52,805 nucleotides of DNA from Oscillospiraceae bacterium (GCA_017408395.1 JAFQUQ010000037.1:1-52805); one strand, 5' to 3'; shown: positions 34,151 to 44,168, counted from the stretch's first letter. Program-made: numbers and translations. The notes: generated from the letters alone by a model not told the origin.

Positions 34151-35158
34151 TTACCTCAATTCTTTATATATATTATCGATTCTGACAGCCTTCTTGTTGT
34201 TTTTAATACCCAGTTTGCCGTCAAACCAGATGTGTTCACCGATTTTAACAATTACATTACTGTCAATCGGCATATTAAGCGGAATCACATCACCGGGCTG
34301 CATAGTCAGAACATCATAAAGGTCAAGCTCGGTTTCGTCAAGAACAGCGCTGATTTTAAGGTCGGAATCCTTGATAGCGTCCATAAGCGAGAGCTTACGC
34401 TCATTTTCACGCTTCGGATCAAGCTTCTTGGTAGTTCTCGACCATCTGTCGCCGAATTTAGTCATAATTGATTCGAGTCCCAGAGCAGGGATACAAATCG
34501 ACAGCGTGTTCTTAATATCTCTTATTTCCATTTCCAGCATTACGATAATAACGACCTCATCGGGAGGGATCGTCTGCATAACTCTTGAGTTTGTTTCAAT
34601 GGTGGTAAGAGTCGGGTTAATGTCAATGTAATTTCCCCATGGTTCCTTAAGCAGAGCAGACATTTTCTTGAGAACACCCGTCATAAGACCGACCTCAATT
34701 TCAGTAAAGTCCCTGCTGTTTTCGGTATAAGACCCCACACCGCCCATAAGCCTGTCCATCATCGTATACGAGATAGGATTTGACAATTCAAGAATACAGT
34801 TCGTTTCAAGCACGTCATCGTCATTGATGCCCATATTTACCATAGCCATCATAACGTAATCCGGCAAAGCGTTATTAAATTCGTAATAAAGCTGTTCCTC
34901 TATCTGAAGAACCTCAACCTTACAATAAACTCTCAGAAGACCCGTAAGGTATGAAGAAAGCACACGCGAATAGTTTTCAAAGATACCGTCAATTACCTTA
35001 AGCTGTTCCTTGGTAAACTTTTTAGGCATCTTAAAGTCATAGTTCTTGACCTTTTTTTCGCTGGCCTGTTCTTCGATTTCGTCCAAAGCCTTGGTACCCT
35101 CTGCCGAAAAGCTGTTCAGCAGGGCGTCGATCTGGCTTTGTGACAATACGTCAGCCAT
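34151..35158 (-). CDS. fliM: flagellar motor switch protein FliM
   Basis: 335 residues. The N-terminal CheY-P-binding peptide is LSQSQIDALL (5-14). The central CheC-like domain includes NPISYTMMDRLMGGVGSY, and the C-terminal SpoA domain includes LYDVLTMQPGDVIPLNMPID. It forms the middle C-ring between FliG and FliY. It follows motB directly; the usual fliL between motB and fliM is missing. Confidence 0.96.
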   Translation of the reverse strand: MADVLSQSQIDALLNSFSAEGTKALDEIEEQASEKKVKNYDFKMPKKFTKEQLKVIDGIFENYSRVLSSYLTGLLRVYCKVEVLQIEEQLYYEFNNALPDYVMMAMVNMGINDDDVLETNCILELSNPISYTMMDRLMGGVGSYTENSRDFTEIEVGLMTGVLKKMSALLKEPWGNYIDINPTLTTIETNSRVMQTIPPDEVVIIVMLEMEIRDIKNTLSICIPALGLESIMTKFGDRWSRTTKKLDPKRENERKLSLMDAIKDSDLKISAVLDETELDLYDVLTMQPGDVIPLNMPIDSNVIVKIGEHIWFDGKLGIKNNKKAVRIDNIYKELR

Positions 35159-35234
35159 ATGTACCGATCATTCCTTTCCTAAAGGTATATTCCGTCACCT
35201 TGTCTACACATTGTAAACTATCTTATCTGTCCTT

Positions 35235-36164
35235 TTATTCTGTAATACTATTGATCATATCTTCCTTGGAGACATATTCTCTGTCAGGAACGCTGTGGAG
35301 GTCCTCAGCAGGAACATCAGCAGGCTCTGTCGTTTGCTCCATAGAATTACCTTCAGCGTCGGTATAACTCAGGAAGTTCTTGCCGAATTCCAGCTCCATA
35401 ATTTCCTTAATGACCTCGCTGTCGGTAAAGTCAACATCATTTCTGATAAATACGATTTCAACACGTCGGTTCTGACGTCTTCCTTCTTCCGTGTCATTGT
35501 CTTCAAGAGGTCTGTTTTTACCGTAACCTGCGGAGGAGAATTTTTCCGACTCGCAGGCGTCAAGCCCGATCATATAATTGATAACCGAATTTGCACGGCC
35601 AGAAGAAAGATCCCATTCATTAACATCGGAGGTTGAGCTTGCAGCGGTGTGACCGCTTACCTTAATAGCAAAAACACGCTCATTTACGGCTTTAATACCG
35701 TCCGAAATTATATCGAGGATATATTTACCCTCATCCAGGAGCACATCGCTGTCTCCCGCAAAGAAAACATTATCACGGAATCGCATATACACGCCCGTGC
35801 TGGACATTTCAACGCTTACGCTATCCTGAAGCTCGTTGGTAACAACGACCTCCTTAAGATACATAAAGAAGTCCTCGAAGTCAACTATCTGTTCTTCTTC
35901 CTCTTCGATTTCGGGGACTGTATCGTCATAAACAGCAGTAGGGTCATTTTCGGGATTAGGCTTTGCGACCTCAGGGACCTCGACTCTTGAGTCGATCTTA
36001 CCCTTTGAGAAAGCCTCCGCAATGTACTGCCACTTTGTCTGGTCCATAGATGACATTGAATAAAGCAGAACGAAGAATGTAAGAACCAGCGTGATCATGT
36101 CACCATAGGTGTCCATCCAGTTAGCGCCGCCGTCCTCATCGCCGCCCCTGCGTTTTCTTGCCAC
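35235..36164 (-). CDS. motB: flagellar stator protein MotB
   Basis: 309 residues. A charged N-terminus precedes one membrane segment, DMITLVLTFFVLLYSMSSM, with the proton-carrying Asp (D22 of the chosen frame). An acidic linker is followed by a C-terminal OmpA-type peptidoglycan-binding domain (IKVSGHTAAS, LSSGRANSVINYMI, NRRVEIVF). A GTG three codons upstream overlaps GAGGTG, so the GTG at 36164, 6 nt after that site, is preferred. It forms the stator with MotA; 108 nt separate the two genes. Confidence 0.94.
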   Translation of the reverse strand: MARKRRGGDEDGGANWMDTYGDMITLVLTFFVLLYSMSSMDQTKWQYIAEAFSKGKIDSRVEVPEVAKPNPENDPTAVYDDTVPEIEEEEEQIVDFEDFFMYLKEVVVTNELQDSVSVEMSSTGVYMRFRDNVFFAGDSDVLLDEGKYILDIISDGIKAVNERVFAIKVSGHTAASSTSDVNEWDLSSGRANSVINYMIGLDACESEKFSSAGYGKNRPLEDNDTEEGRRQNRRVEIVFIRNDVDFTDSEVIKEIMELEFGKNFLSYTDAEGNSMEQTTEPADVPAEDLHSVPDREYVSKEDMINSITE

Positions 36165-36272
36165 AATAATCACCTCACAAAGTCTGTCTAAATATTATAT
36201 CATAAAACAAACCGAATTTCTATACTTATTCTTAAATTTCTCAAAAAATATTAAATTTTCAGGGTATTACTC

Positions 36273-37067
36273 TTATTCTTCAGCCTTAGCAGCCTTTTTC
36301 TTTGTCTTGACATTCTGCGGGAGCATCATTCTGAGCTTTTCTTCAACGTAACGTGGGTTAGCACCTGAAATAATAGCCAGTGTACCCTCTTCTATTATCT
36401 GAAGGCAGAGGATTTCCTGATTGTGGTTGTATTTACACAGGTTGCCGATAGGAGTAAAGATAACGTGAGCAAGGATACAACCATAGAATGTTGTAACAAG
36501 CGCTGTGGACATTGAAGCACCGAGGCTTGCAGCAGAGCTTGAATTTGTAGGGTCAAGGGTTGCAAGCATGTTGATAAGACCAACCAGTGTACCGATCATA
36601 CCCATTGCAGGAGCAACAGCAGCCGCCTTGCCCCAGAGAGCGAAGTTGTTTTCGTGTCTTTCACACATAAAATCAATTGAGTCATCAAGCATTGACTTAA
36701 CCTTATCGGAGTCGTTAGCGTCAACGATAAGCATAAGTGAAGACTTCATGAACGGGTCTGTACAAGCGTTTGCGCTTTCTTCAAGAGCAAGGATACCCTT
36801 CATACGGGCAGTTTTACAATGGTCAACCATTTCCATAATGTACTTTTCCGGGTCGTACTTTTTAGGTACAAACGCAATTTTAAGCATTTTAGGAACTGTT
36901 TTGAGAACGGAGAACGGGAAGTTGAAGATTACCGCACCGATAGTACCGCCCACAACGATAAGGATTGACGCAGCGTCATAGAAATTCATTATCTGACCGC
37001 CCGACATAATACCGTAAATAATAAGTCCGAAGGCAATCAGAAGACCTATAAGTCCTGAAATATTCAT
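36273..37067 (-). CDS. motA: flagellar stator protein MotA
   Basis: 264 residues with four membrane segments. IGLLIAFGLIIYGIMSGGQI opens the protein, GGTIGAVIFNFPFSVLKTVP follows, and the conserved PAMGMIGTLVGLINML and TTFYGCILAHVIFTPIGNLC lie in the C-terminal half. It forms the rotating pentamer around MotB. AGGAGG lies 10 nt before the ATG. It follows flbD in the flgE-flbD-motA-motB string. Confidence 0.96.
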   Translation of the reverse strand: MNISGLIGLLIAFGLIIYGIMSGGQIMNFYDAASILIVVGGTIGAVIFNFPFSVLKTVPKMLKIAFVPKKYDPEKYIMEMVDHCKTARMKGILALEESANACTDPFMKSSLMLIVDANDSDKVKSMLDDSIDFMCERHENNFALWGKAAAVAPAMGMIGTLVGLINMLATLDPTNSSSAASLGASMSTALVTTFYGCILAHVIFTPIGNLCKYNHNQEILCLQIIEEGTLAIISGANPRYVEEKLRMMLPQNVKTKKKAAKAEE

Positions 37068-37118
37068 ATATGTATTTCCTCCTGAATATTGTTTGATCTA
37101 TAAAAAAGGTATCTGACC

Positions 37119-37313
37119 TTAATTTTCCTTGTCAGTAACGTTTTGTCTGCGGTAAGCAGCCGCCATAGCAATAATATCCTCAAGCTTTTCCTGAACAATG
37201 TATCTGTGGCCGTTCTGCATAGTAACAACAGTATCGGGAGTTTCCTCAGCCATTTCGATAAAATTTTCATTAAGCATAATAGTAGTGCCGTTGCATCTTG
37301 TTAAAATAATCAT
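37119..37313 (-). CDS. flbD: FlbD-type small flagellar protein
   Basis: 64 residues. MIILTRCNGTTIMLNENFIE and DTVVTMQNGHRYIVQEKLED match the small FlbD/SwrD family found between flgE and fliL or motA in Firmicutes; in Bacillus SwrD raises motor torque. The operon position is exactly as expected. Confidence 0.93.
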   Translation of the reverse strand: MIILTRCNGTTIMLNENFIEMAEETPDTVVTMQNGHRYIVQEKLEDIIAMAAAYRRQNVTDKEN

Positions 37314-37425
37314 AACTATTTTCCTCTCTGTACCCCGTCAGCCAAACGGAGCGTCGTCGGTTTTCACCATAATACTGCCCGAGGGCAGCCCTGCTTAAGC
37401 AGAGCCGCACTCACGCAGAAAAAAG

Positions 37426-38613
37426 TTATCTCTTGAGGTTTACGAGTTCTTCAAGCATGGAGTCGGAAGTTGTGATAATTCTTGCGTTAGCCTGGAAGCC
37501 TCTCTGTGTAACGATCATATCGGAGAATTCCTGAGCGAGGTTAACGTTGGACATTTCCAGCTTGTTTGTAGCAACAGTACCTGCACCCTGGTCGCCTGCC
37601 TTCTTGACCTTGCCTGCACCTGAAGCAGCTGTTTCTGTGTAAGCTGTTTCGCCGTTTTCGATAAGACCCTCAGGGTTGTCGAAAACAGTAATTTCGATAC
37701 GGCCGATAGCCTTCATCTGATTGTTGTATGTAGTTGTGATAACACCGTCCGAACCGATAGTGAAAGCGGAAAGGTCAGAGTATGTGAACTCACCTACGAT
37801 ACCGCCCTTTTCAACAGCAGCCTCTGTTGTGTCTTCAGGGGCGAAAGTGATAGGAGCACCGGTATCATCAAGGATAGGCTCGCCCTTGATGTTACAGAGA
37901 ACAGGAGTATCCTTTGTAAAAACAGGAGGATCCTGTGTTGTGTCAACCTTGTAATTGGAATATGTGTAAAGAATACCGTTATCGCCTGTGTAAATATTGT
38001 AAGCCTTCTGAATGAGGTCGTTTACGTTAAGAGTATTGCCGTAAACGTAGTCGGAAGAATTGAGAAGGCCGTCGCCGTTGTTGTCGCCGAGCTCAACAGC
38101 AAGGAGAGCCTGAGCACTCTTGTCGCCTGTTGAAAGAAGGCCCTCATCGGAGTTTCTTGAACCGAGAACGAAGCGGTTGTTGTTGGAAACGATGTTGCCT
38201 GCGCTGTCGATACCGAAGTTACCCATTCTTGTGTAAGTGATGGAGTCAGGGCTTGTAGTATCGGAAGGCATTGAGCCGTCCTTTTCGGAAGAGAAGTTAG
38301 CAGTAGCGAAGAAGCCGTCGCCGCTGATAGCAAGGTCCATAGTTCTGTTTGTGGACTGGAAGGATGACTGTGACATATCCTTGTCGATAGAAGCAACCTG
38401 AACGCCGTAACCTACTGTTGAAGGGTTGTTACCTGCAAAAGTAGCGGTACCTGCGGAAGCGTTAGCGATAGACTGATAGTAAATATCGCTGAAAGAAGTT
38501 CTTGAAGATTTGAAGCCGTATGTATTAACGTTAGCGATGTTGTTACCGATAACGTCCATCTTGGTCTGATGGGAAGTAAGACCTGATACGCCGGAATATA
38601 ATGATCTGATCAT
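37426..38613 (-). CDS. flgE: flagellar hook protein FlgE
   Basis: 395 residues. The N-terminus MIRSLYSGVSGLTSHQTKMD and NNIANVNTYGFKSSRTSF is the hook signature; the C-terminus EFSDMIVTQRGFQANARIIT is the matching end helix. The middle is the variable hook surface domain. It is exported and polymerises under the FlgD cap. It follows the TIGR02530-like gene after a 111-nt gap. Confidence 0.95.
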   Translation of the reverse strand: MIRSLYSGVSGLTSHQTKMDVIGNNIANVNTYGFKSSRTSFSDIYYQSIANASAGTATFAGNNPSTVGYGVQVASIDKDMSQSSFQSTNRTMDLAISGDGFFATANFSSEKDGSMPSDTTSPDSITYTRMGNFGIDSAGNIVSNNNRFVLGSRNSDEGLLSTGDKSAQALLAVELGDNNGDGLLNSSDYVYGNTLNVNDLIQKAYNIYTGDNGILYTYSNYKVDTTQDPPVFTKDTPVLCNIKGEPILDDTGAPITFAPEDTTEAAVEKGGIVGEFTYSDLSAFTIGSDGVITTTYNNQMKAIGRIEITVFDNPEGLIENGETAYTETAASGAGKVKKAGDQGAGTVATNKLEMSNVNLAQEFSDMIVTQRGFQANARIITTSDSMLEELVNLKR

Positions 38614-38724
38614 AATTGATAAACTCCTTTATAAATTTTATTTTAAAAGGCAGCCTCCGTCCGTCAAGTCGTTCGGGACGGAATGATTTCCGTTAGGTCC
38701 AATCACTTTAAGCCGCCGTTCCGC

Positions 38725-39150
38725 TTACATAATGACAGTGGAATCAATATTTGTGAAAATATTGCCCTGCATATCGTTTGCGGATAAAGTTGTGATAACC
38801 TTGTTGTTCTTGACGCTTACGATAAAAGCGTTTGAATCGATCATAACAAGAGCGTCGCTGGAGCCTTTTTCGCCCGCAAGCTCAACAGCCCTGTTAAGCC
38901 TTTCGAGAGTATCGCCCGAATCGAGATCAATCTGTCTTTCGGAGATACGCTCCATAGCGTGTCTGGAAAATTCCACGCCCTGACCGTTTTTTTTCTGTTC
39001 TGCAAGCTGAGATTGCAGTTCCTTTGCAAATCCGCTGTTTTCGGGGGACTGTATGGTATTGCCGTCCCTGGCCGTACCCGTAGTGAAGCCTGTGACGTTT
39101 CCCGTAGTAACCGACACATTGCGCATCTGCAGATATTCGCTGATCAACAT
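38725..39150 (-). CDS. TIGR02530-type flagellar operon protein
   Basis: 141 residues from MLISEYLQMRN. The second half, VEFSRHAMERISERQIDLDS, and MIDSNAFIVSVKNNKVIT match the small family found between flgD and flgE in many Firmicutes. The molecular role is not known; a hook-assembly function is inferred from position. AGGTG lies 6 nt before this ATG; a GTG three codons earlier is part of that site. Confidence 0.85.
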   Translation of the reverse strand: MLISEYLQMRNVSVTTGNVTGFTTGTARDGNTIQSPENSGFAKELQSQLAEQKKNGQGVEFSRHAMERISERQIDLDSGDTLERLNRAVELAGEKGSSDALVMIDSNAFIVSVKNNKVITTLSANDMQGNIFTNIDSTVIM

Positions 39151-39174
39151 ATGCCGCACCTGCCCTCTGCAATA

Positions 39175-40800
39175 TTATTCTACAGTAACCCCCATAGCCT
39201 GAAGCTTGGAAATGAAATCATTCATAGTAGCATAATCATTTTCAGTAAGCTCTCTTGAATAGTTTCTGATAGCCTTTTCAAACGGAGTAAACTTGCCTGC
39301 GTAAGTACCGGGAGCAACATTGAAGTTGCAGATCTCATCAAGAGTGTAGTTGCCTGATGTTTCGAGCCAGCAGGAGTGACCGTTCTTAAGCATGATCTCA
39401 ACTCTCTGAGTACCGTCCTTGAAAGTAACTACCTCGCCAAGCATACCGACGCCGCTGAAACCAATTTCAGTAACCTCTCTGCCTGTAAGTGTTCTGCCGA
39501 TAACTCTGGAAGTATCGATTCTGGAAGTGATAGCATTATTGTGGATGTACTTGATGTCGTACATTCTTGTGCCGAGAGCGTCTGCAAGAGCAGCTTCAGC
39601 GGGATAAAGATCAGCCTGATGTCTGTGAGGAACGCAGTCGGAATTTGAGATACCCGGCTTTGAATCGGAGTAAGCCTCAAGACCGTAGCGTGTGCTGTAT
39701 CTTGTTTCGTATTCACCGCTTACAAGGAGTCTGTAAACTTCTTCGTTTGTAAGAGTAGAGGAAATTCTTTCATCACTTTCAGCAGCTGCTAAAGTGTAAA
39801 GATTTGAAGTTGTGAGCACCTGATCGAAAGTGCCTCTCTGAAGACCGATAGTGTTTGATGTTTCAGCATTGTAGCTGTATGTTTCAACTGAATCCGCATT
39901 GCGGCTGAGAGTTTCGAGAGTCTCATCTGTTGAAGCAAATACACCTGCGGCATATTCAGGAATTTCGAGGTTTCTTACAGTAACGACTTCGTAGCCTTCG
40001 AGATTAGGAACAAGCTCCGGTTCTTCATCTGCAGCAGCTTCTACGGAAGTATTGTTGCTGATAGCGTCGATAGTGCTCATAAGGTCGTCAAAAAGAGCAG
40101 CCGACTGAGCAGCATAGCCTGCCTGAACCTGTGTGTCTTCAACGTTGCCGTAAGCAGTAACGTTGTCGGAATTTTCCTCTGTGCCTTCGGAGCCTTCCGC
40201 TGCCTTGACCTTGATATCGCTGAGGCTGAACACCTTTTCGCCGTCGAGAATAACGTAACCCTCGCCGCCGAGAATAAGAATGTTTGTAACCTTGCCCTCT
40301 GTTGTTGTTTCGGTACCGTCTTCGTTTGCTGTCTTGGCTTCAACAGTATGACCGAGAAGGGAAGAAAGCTTGTTGTACATATCCTGGCTGGAGATGTCGG
40401 AAATAGTTTCAACGCCGTAACGGCTGCCGTTTACAATAAGGTAAGGTGTGGAATTTTCAACGATAATGGAGTCAACAACGCCTGTATCGTAATTTGTACC
40501 GTCATTAACGGTTACAGCCTTTCCTACGAGAGAGGAAGCATAGCTGATATTTGACTGTGCAGTCATATTCTTGATACCCTCAAGCATAGAGTACTGTGAC
40601 ATCTGGCTGAGGACTTCGGTATCGCTCATGGGGTCGTTGAAATCCTGATTCTGCATCTTTGAAACAAGAAGCTTAAGATAGCTGTCGAAATCAAGATAAC
40701 CCGTTTCGTCTTCACTTACAGTGCTTACGGTTTTGCCGCTGTACTTTGAGTACGCACCGCCAAGCGCTTCAAGTGAAAGACCGCTTAAGCTGTCGCCCAT
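39175..40800 (-). CDS. flgD: hook-capping protein FlgD with a very long C-terminal extension
   Basis: 541 residues, against about 140-230 usually. Residues 30-80 carry the FlgD signature (YLKLLVSKMQNQDFNDPM, SQMSQYSMLEGIKNM). Two tudor-like beta segments follow (SLVGKAVTVNDG, SLLGHTVEAKT), and a third similar one near 430-480 (VIGRTLTGREV, GEVVTFKDGTQ). The region from about 215 on has no match I recognise. It caps the growing hook. It overlaps the fliK end by 16 nt. Confidence 0.88.
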   Translation of the reverse strand: MGDSLSGLSLEALGGAYSKYSGKTVSTVSEDETGYLDFDSYLKLLVSKMQNQDFNDPMSDTEVLSQMSQYSMLEGIKNMTAQSNISYASSLVGKAVTVNDGTNYDTGVVDSIIVENSTPYLIVNGSRYGVETISDISSQDMYNKLSSLLGHTVEAKTANEDGTETTTEGKVTNILILGGEGYVILDGEKVFSLSDIKVKAAEGSEGTEENSDNVTAYGNVEDTQVQAGYAAQSAALFDDLMSTIDAISNNTSVEAAADEEPELVPNLEGYEVVTVRNLEIPEYAAGVFASTDETLETLSRNADSVETYSYNAETSNTIGLQRGTFDQVLTTSNLYTLAAAESDERISSTLTNEEVYRLLVSGEYETRYSTRYGLEAYSDSKPGISNSDCVPHRHQADLYPAEAALADALGTRMYDIKYIHNNAITSRIDTSRVIGRTLTGREVTEIGFSGVGMLGEVVTFKDGTQRVEIMLKNGHSCWLETSGNYTLDEICNFNVAPGTYAGKFTPFEKAIRNYSRELTENDYATMNDFISKLQAMGVTVE

Positions 40801-42308
40801 AATTTAGCCTCCTTTAATAATTTCTGTGCTCTGATTTCATCTGCGGCTTCGAGTTCACCTATGGCATTTACGCCATTTCTGCCGCTGTAATTTTCGCTCT
40901 GGGAGCTGCCGTCGTTGTCGTTTCTGCGGTTAAAGCCCTGGTTTGTGAAGTCAAGACCCATATAAGAGCTTGCCTCGCTTGGGTTAACGACATTTACTTC
41001 ATCGACGTGTACATTCTGCTTTGCAAGGCTTTCCATAAGAGCCGCCGTATTTTCGGATACCGCCTTGTTTACTTCAGGATTTGAAGCGGCAAGGATAAGA
41101 GAAACGACGCCGTTTTCGTCAGCAGTAATCTTCACAGCTACCTCGCCCAGACTTTCGGGCTTAAGCACAACTGTAAGCTCCTTAACATTGAAAGCAGCTT
41201 CTGTTTTAACCTCTTCGGCAATTCTTTCAGTAAGCTGAACATTTACAAATTCAGCAAGCTCCTTGTAAACTGTGGTTTCGGGAGCAGCACTTTCGGTAAC
41301 GGGGGTCTCAACTCTGAAAACATTCTGTTCGGCAGTTATCTGAACCGTGATCTCATCGGACTTTTCCTCGGTCTTGAGTTCGGGTCTGATGCTTTCGATC
41401 TGATCCTGCACATTGTTGATACGGAGCGTATTTACAGGATTATTCATCATATCCTTAAAATTCACACCGCTCTGGGTCTGCATAAAATCAATGATCTCGA
41501 TAACCTCGTCGTTTGCGTTTTCAGTGCCTGCATTGCCTGTGATGATGTTTTCGATTCTGGAAGATGAGTTGTCAAAAAGCTCGTGGGTGTCGGAAATGAC
41601 CTCGGAAATACCTGCCAGCTTTGTAACTGCCTCAGCCGTAACGGTATTGCCGCTTAACATAACGTCAAAGCTTTCGCTGTTCACATCCGTGCCTGAAAGC
41701 ATACAGAGCACCGTCATAACAGCTTCCGCAAGAGTAGTGCCGTCATATTCGGTAGAATCATCTGCCATAAGCACCGTTTTAAGCTCCTCAACGATTGCCG
41801 CCGTGTCAAGACCTTCCTTTGTACCTGTTTCGATAAGGTGTGAGATCTTGCCGAAAAGCATAGCCAGCGCGTCGTTGGTTTCATCATCGTCCTTATTTTC
41901 GGACACGATACCAAGCATAGCACCGAACACATCCGTAACAGCAGTACCCGTCTCGGTTTCAGCGTTGATTTCGGGAAGCTCCCCTGTACCGAACAGCTTT
42001 TCAACCGCCTTGCCTACCGACTGAAGAAGCTTTACAGCAGCAACGATAACGTCAGCCCCTGCGTTTGCAACGTCCTCGGAAAGATCCGTCGTCAGCTGTG
42101 AAAAGGTAACAGGCTCTTCTTCGAGAATTTCGCCGTCCTCAATGATACCCTCCTCAGTGACCATACCGTCCTCAGTGACTATCTCACCCTCAGCAGTACC
42201 GTTCACCTGATTAAGCACATCATTAAAGCTTACGCCGCCTGTCTCGCTGAACATATCCTTGCCTGCAAGCTCGCTGATACCCTTCATTCCCAGAGTAACA
42301 TTAAGCAT
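40785..42308 (-). CDS. fliK: hook-length control protein FliK
   Basis: 507 residues. A long, acidic, low-conservation N-terminal ruler part is followed by the FliK C-terminal domain with LTVVLKPESLGEVAVKITAD and LMESLAKQNVHVDEVNV. It is exported during hook growth and makes FlhB switch specificity. A GTG four codons upstream overlaps GAGGTG; the ATG at 42308, 8 nt after it, is preferred. It lies between fliJ and flgD. Confidence 0.92.
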   Translation of the reverse strand: MLNVTLGMKGISELAGKDMFSETGGVSFNDVLNQVNGTAEGEIVTEDGMVTEEGIIEDGEILEEEPVTFSQLTTDLSEDVANAGADVIVAAVKLLQSVGKAVEKLFGTGELPEINAETETGTAVTDVFGAMLGIVSENKDDDETNDALAMLFGKISHLIETGTKEGLDTAAIVEELKTVLMADDSTEYDGTTLAEAVMTVLCMLSGTDVNSESFDVMLSGNTVTAEAVTKLAGISEVISDTHELFDNSSSRIENIITGNAGTENANDEVIEIIDFMQTQSGVNFKDMMNNPVNTLRINNVQDQIESIRPELKTEEKSDEITVQITAEQNVFRVETPVTESAAPETTVYKELAEFVNVQLTERIAEEVKTEAAFNVKELTVVLKPESLGEVAVKITADENGVVSLILAASNPEVNKAVSENTAALMESLAKQNVHVDEVNVVNPSEASSYMGLDFTNQGFNRRNDNDGSSQSENYSGRNGVNAIGELEAADEIRAQKLLKEAKLWATA

Positions 42309-42380
42309 ATTCACATTCACCTCATTCGCACCTCCTTTCGGTTTGTACTATTATATATGTATAAGCTTTCGCCTTATACC

Positions 42381-42818
42381 TTATTTATAAATGCTGTTGG
42401 TAACATAGTCTGCAATAAACTGTTCCTCAGCCTTTGCCGCCTGGAAGTTGTAGGCCTCCAGCTGTTTTTCCTCAAGCTTTTCCAGCGAGGAAACCTCTTT
42501 CGTAGCCTCCACCACAACATTAAGCTGCTTCTGGACCCTTGTCTCCATCTTTTCGATGGACTCCTCCAGCTCCTTGATCTGCTGTGAAAGTGACTGGTGG
42601 TAGCCCTTGAACATTGTGATCTGGAGCACCGTCATCCCCTGTCCCGACTTTTCGCAGAACTCCTCATTTGAACGGCGCAGCGTCTCTTCAAGCTGAGCCT
42701 TTTCGTCCATCATAGTCTGCTGCTGGGCCCTGAGATGAGCAAGGTCATTTTTTTCCTTGTCCAGGATCTGTTCCTTGTAGCCTTTTAATTTGTCAAGTGA
42801 AAACTGAAAACGCTTCAT
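42381..42818 (-). CDS. fliJ: export ATPase central stalk FliJ
   Basis: 145 residues from MKRFQFSLDKLKGYKEQILD, nearly all coiled coil (LRAQQQTMMDEKAQLEETLR, EESIEKMETRVQKQL). FliJ sits in the FliI hexamer and touches FlhA. GGAGGTG lies 6 nt before this ATG. It follows fliI in the fliF-G-H-I-J-K series. Confidence 0.9.
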   Translation of the reverse strand: MKRFQFSLDKLKGYKEQILDKEKNDLAHLRAQQQTMMDEKAQLEETLRRSNEEFCEKSGQGMTVLQITMFKGYHQSLSQQIKELEESIEKMETRVQKQLNVVVEATKEVSSLEKLEEKQLEAYNFQAAKAEEQFIADYVTNSIYK

Positions 42819-42863
42819 CGGAAGCACCTCCGAAAGCTAAGACGGCTTAAACCGCCCTAAGGG

Positions 42864-44168
42864 TTACTTTACCGCATCCTTAAGCATTTGTACCGTTTCC
42901 TCAAAGGAGAAGGCCTCATCGGTAGCCTGCTGTAAGAAAGCGTTGATTTTGTCTATTTTTCTCAAAGCCTCGTCCAGCGCAGGGTTTGTACCCTTTTTGT
43001 AAGCGCCGATAGAAACGAGGTCGTAGTTGGCATTGTAAACCGACAGCAGATTACGCAGCTTGGCCGCCGCCGCCTTGTGCTCCTTGTCGGCAATTTCCGA
43101 CATAAGTCGTGATACCGACTCCAGAGTTTCGATAGCAGGGTAATGATTTTTCGCCGCAACCTTTCTTGAAAGGATAATGTGGCCGTCGATAATTCCTCGC
43201 ACGGTATCTGAAATAGGCTCATTGGTGTCGTCACCCTCAACAAGAACGGTGTAAATACCTGTAATAGAGCCGTTTTCAAAGTTACCCGCACGTTCAAGCA
43301 GCTTAGGCATTGCCGTGTAAATTGACGGCGTGTAGCCTCTTGCGATAGGAGCCTCGCCCGTAGCAAGACCTATCTCACGCTGAGCCATAGCATAACGTGT
43401 AAGGGAGTCCATCATCAGCAGGACGTTTTTGCCCTGATCCTTGAAATACTCCGCAATCGCCGTAGCCGTCATGGGGCACTTGTTTCTCATCATAGAGGGC
43501 TGGTCGGAAGTAGCGACAACGAGAACTGAACGAGCCATACCCTTTGGACCAAGGTCACGCTCAATAAACTCAAGAACCTCTCGTCCTCGTTCACCTACCA
43601 GAGCGATAACATTGATGTCAGCCTGAACCTCTCTTGCGATCATACCAAGAAGTGTGGATTTACCTACACCCGAGCCTGCGAAAATACCCATACGCTGACC
43701 TCTGCCTATTGTAAGCAGACCGTCGATAGCCTTTACGCCGAACGGGATAATATCGTCAATTCTCGGTCTTGTAAGAGGATTTACAGGCTCACCCACGATG
43801 GAGTATTTTCCCGTGGTTTCAATGGGACCCTTGCCGTCGATAGGCTCACCGATGGCATTGATAATTCTTCCCACCAGATTTTCGCCCACCCCGACTTCAA
43901 GCTGTCTGCCCGTGTTGTCAACGATCGAGCCGGGACCGATACCCTCGATGTCGGTGTAAGGCATAAGCATAACTCTGCCCTGATTGAAGCCTACAACCTC
44001 ACCGTAGATAAAGTCCTCGGAGCCTTTGCGGAAAATGCGGCACACATCACCGATGTTACATTCGGGACCCGTTGCCTGAATAGTCATACCGACAATTTTT
44101 TCGATTTTACCCTGATGTCTGTAAATATCAGCATTTTTAATTGTCTCACGTATTGACTGAAAATTCAT
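42864..44168 (-). CDS. fliI: flagellum-specific export ATPase FliI
   Basis: 434 residues. Walker A is GSGVGKST (165-172) and Walker B lies in VLLMMDSLTRYAMAQREIGL. ERGREVLEFIERDLG and GYTPSIYTAMPKLLERAG are typical of the FliI/F1-beta-like family. It powers or primes unfolding and entry of export substrates. The C-terminal part carries the expected helical domain. Confidence 0.97.
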   Translation of the reverse strand: MNFQSIRETIKNADIYRHQGKIEKIVGMTIQATGPECNIGDVCRIFRKGSEDFIYGEVVGFNQGRVMLMPYTDIEGIGPGSIVDNTGRQLEVGVGENLVGRIINAIGEPIDGKGPIETTGKYSIVGEPVNPLTRPRIDDIIPFGVKAIDGLLTIGRGQRMGIFAGSGVGKSTLLGMIAREVQADINVIALVGERGREVLEFIERDLGPKGMARSVLVVATSDQPSMMRNKCPMTATAIAEYFKDQGKNVLLMMDSLTRYAMAQREIGLATGEAPIARGYTPSIYTAMPKLLERAGNFENGSITGIYTVLVEGDDTNEPISDTVRGIIDGHIILSRKVAAKNHYPAIETLESVSRLMSEIADKEHKAAAAKLRNLLSVYNANYDLVSIGAYKKGTNPALDEALRKIDKINAFLQQATDEAFSFEETVQMLKDAVK

